A DNA stretch of 64,000 nucleotides. Origin: Syncephalastrum monosporum B8922. Its lineage: Eukaryota; Mucoromycota; Mucoromycetes; Mucorales; Syncephalastraceae. How positions within the stretch are numbered: the stretch's first letter is position 1; the number at the start of each line of letters is the position of its first letter. The stretch covers positions 372,001 to 436,000 of the forward strand of contig JNEN01001262.1 in NCBI GenBank assembly GCA_000697355.1, in the 5' to 3' direction. The translations under genes were made by a program, and so were the position numbers. Under the pieces are notes generated by a model. The model was given only the letters and a program-made list of their open reading frames with translations. It searched no databases and was not told the DNA's origin. Below, piece by piece: positions 63,034-64,000 of the stretch.

Positions 63034-64000
63034 ATGATGCCACAAGATCAGCAATTCACCTCATCGCCCGCGTCGCCCACGTCAGCCTCCACCGTAGTGC
63101 AGGAGTTTGTGCGCTTTCCGGGCCTCCCGGACGTGCTCAAGCCTGTCCTCCGCACCTTGGATGGGCACAATGCCTTGCACACTCAACACGCTGCCTTCCA
63201 GGAGCAGACGGTTGAGTTGCAACAGCGCAACGAACAGCTCCTGGCAAAAATGCGCAACTGCGTGCACAGCTGTCCGCCGCCCTGGCCGACCGTCCCGTCG
63301 ACGACGAGGACACTGACCGCCTTCCCGCCGACTGGCGCGACCGACCATGGGGCAAGTCAGTCCATGCGCCCTCGAGCCCGTCCAACAAGGACGGTGTCGT
63401 CGCCTTCCCCGCCCTCTCCGCTGCCGCACCATCGCGCAAGCGAAGCGACACCGCACCTCCCACCTCCTTCGCCGCTGTCGCTCGTCGTGGCGCCTCCGCC
63501 AACCCTCGTCGCGCACGCGCATCCACCGCCCGCCAGCTCGAAGCTGTAATCCGCAAGCTCAGGGACCCCAACCCTGAGACAAACGGCTACAAGTACGTGT
63601 ACGTCCTCAGCCTCCACCGCATGACAGTGATCCTGATGCGCGGGCTCTTCAAGGGAATGAGAGCCGAAAACTCGCGTATTTTTTATGTGCACCTTCCGGA
63701 CCGCCAGGTCGCTGCTCTGTTGGTCTATAACGCGTATGCACCTGTGCTGGAGGCCACCCTGGCCAAACACAACGTGGCACTCAAGACACCTGCGACCCCT
63801 TGAGCCCATATATCATGCGCGACCCTTCCTTCGCCGAGGCCTCGCTCGCTGAGCGTCAAGGAAAGGGCCACACCCTCCACAAGAGCCACCTCTTCTCCGC
63901 CGTCTCCTTCACCCGCGACCCAGTCAAGATGACCATCGCCCGTTCCTTGCGCACAAGCATTTATGCACTAGAGCGCGTCTCCTTCCGGATGGCCTCCGAC
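63034..64000 (+). pseudogene. Frameshifted ORF1/gag-like protein of a Mucoromycota retroelement (partial)
   Basis: The reading frame runs from MMPQDQQF at 63034, shifts at the A-run near 63246-63250 into a frame that continues to a TGA at 63801, and resumes in the third frame just before it, open to the window edge. Read across the shifts it has a helical N-terminus (EQTVELQQRNEQLLAK), a basic Ala/Arg/Pro-rich middle, and a globular part with GYKYVYVLSLHRM, RIFYVHLPDRQVAALLVYNAY, MRDPSFAEASLAERQG and FTRDPVKMTIARSL. This arrangement resembles the ORF1-like protein I associate with Mucoromycota LINE-type elements. Two frameshifts in under 1 kb, and GC content well above the flanks, suggest a decayed insertion. 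The 3' part (any reverse transcriptase) lies beyond the window. Confidence 0.55.

Overview
The window looks like nuclear DNA of a filamentous fungus, most likely a Mucoromycota (Mucorales-type) species. Genes are split by many short introns (about 50-70 nt, GTA(A/T/C)GT donors, phase 1 common). The conserved genes are eukaryotic and fungal (HBS1, ERV1, ERV41, ELP5, BEM46, DBP2, mitochondrial S16). The right edge carries a decayed ORF1-like protein of a kind I associate with Mucoromycota retroelements. The phylum call is an inference; no rRNA or marker gene settles it.

Layout. 0.6-4.3 kb: HBS1, the ribosome-rescue GTPase (+). 5.6-7.4 kb: a type II membrane O-fucosyltransferase-like protein (+). 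9.1-9.8 kb: ERV1 sulfhydryl oxidase (-). 11.1-14.9 kb: a KH-domain RNA-binding protein (+), convergent with an AtuA/DUF1446 protein (15.1-17.1 kb, -). 19.5-20.7 kb: a small stand-alone beta-trefoil-like protein (+). 20.7-24.9 kb: an AT-rich stretch with no gene I can support. 24.9-36.2 kb is gene-dense: mitochondrial ribosomal protein S16 (-), MCT-type MFS transporter (-), ERV41 (-), a triose-phosphate/nucleotide-sugar translocator family member (+), a small MGCC-lipidated protein (-), ELP5 (+) and BEM46-like hydrolase (-).

36.5-52.7 kb is one giant minus-strand gene of about 21 exons, coding for roughly 4,950 aa. From N to C terminus it has about 11 beta-trefoil-like units, then about 12 helical repeats of 100-150 aa separated by Gly/Ala-rich hydrophobic segments, a Lys/Glu/His-rich linker, and a C-terminal haloacid-dehalogenase-like domain that appears to have lost catalytic residues. 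The single-trefoil gene at 19.5 kb shares both the domain pattern and the intron position of the giant gene. This family is the best candidate for an undescribed system here. Its large size, absent signal peptide, repeats and apparently dead enzyme domain suggest an intracellular structural or scaffold protein; that role is an inference.

52.7-56.1 kb is gene-poor. 56.15-58.54 kb is DBP2/DDX5 (+), with an unusually long intron between helicase motifs V and VI. 58.8-59.3 kb is a small protein with a PP1-docking-like motif (-). 62.27-62.35 kb is a tRNA-Ser(CGA) gene (-), next to a degenerate 300-bp direct repeat. From 63.0 kb to the edge lies a frameshifted, retroelement-like ORF1.

Exon coordinates were read by eye from splice consensus and reading frame. 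Where exon lengths could be added up they gave whole codons, except for the giant gene, which has one net frameshift near 41.43 kb.
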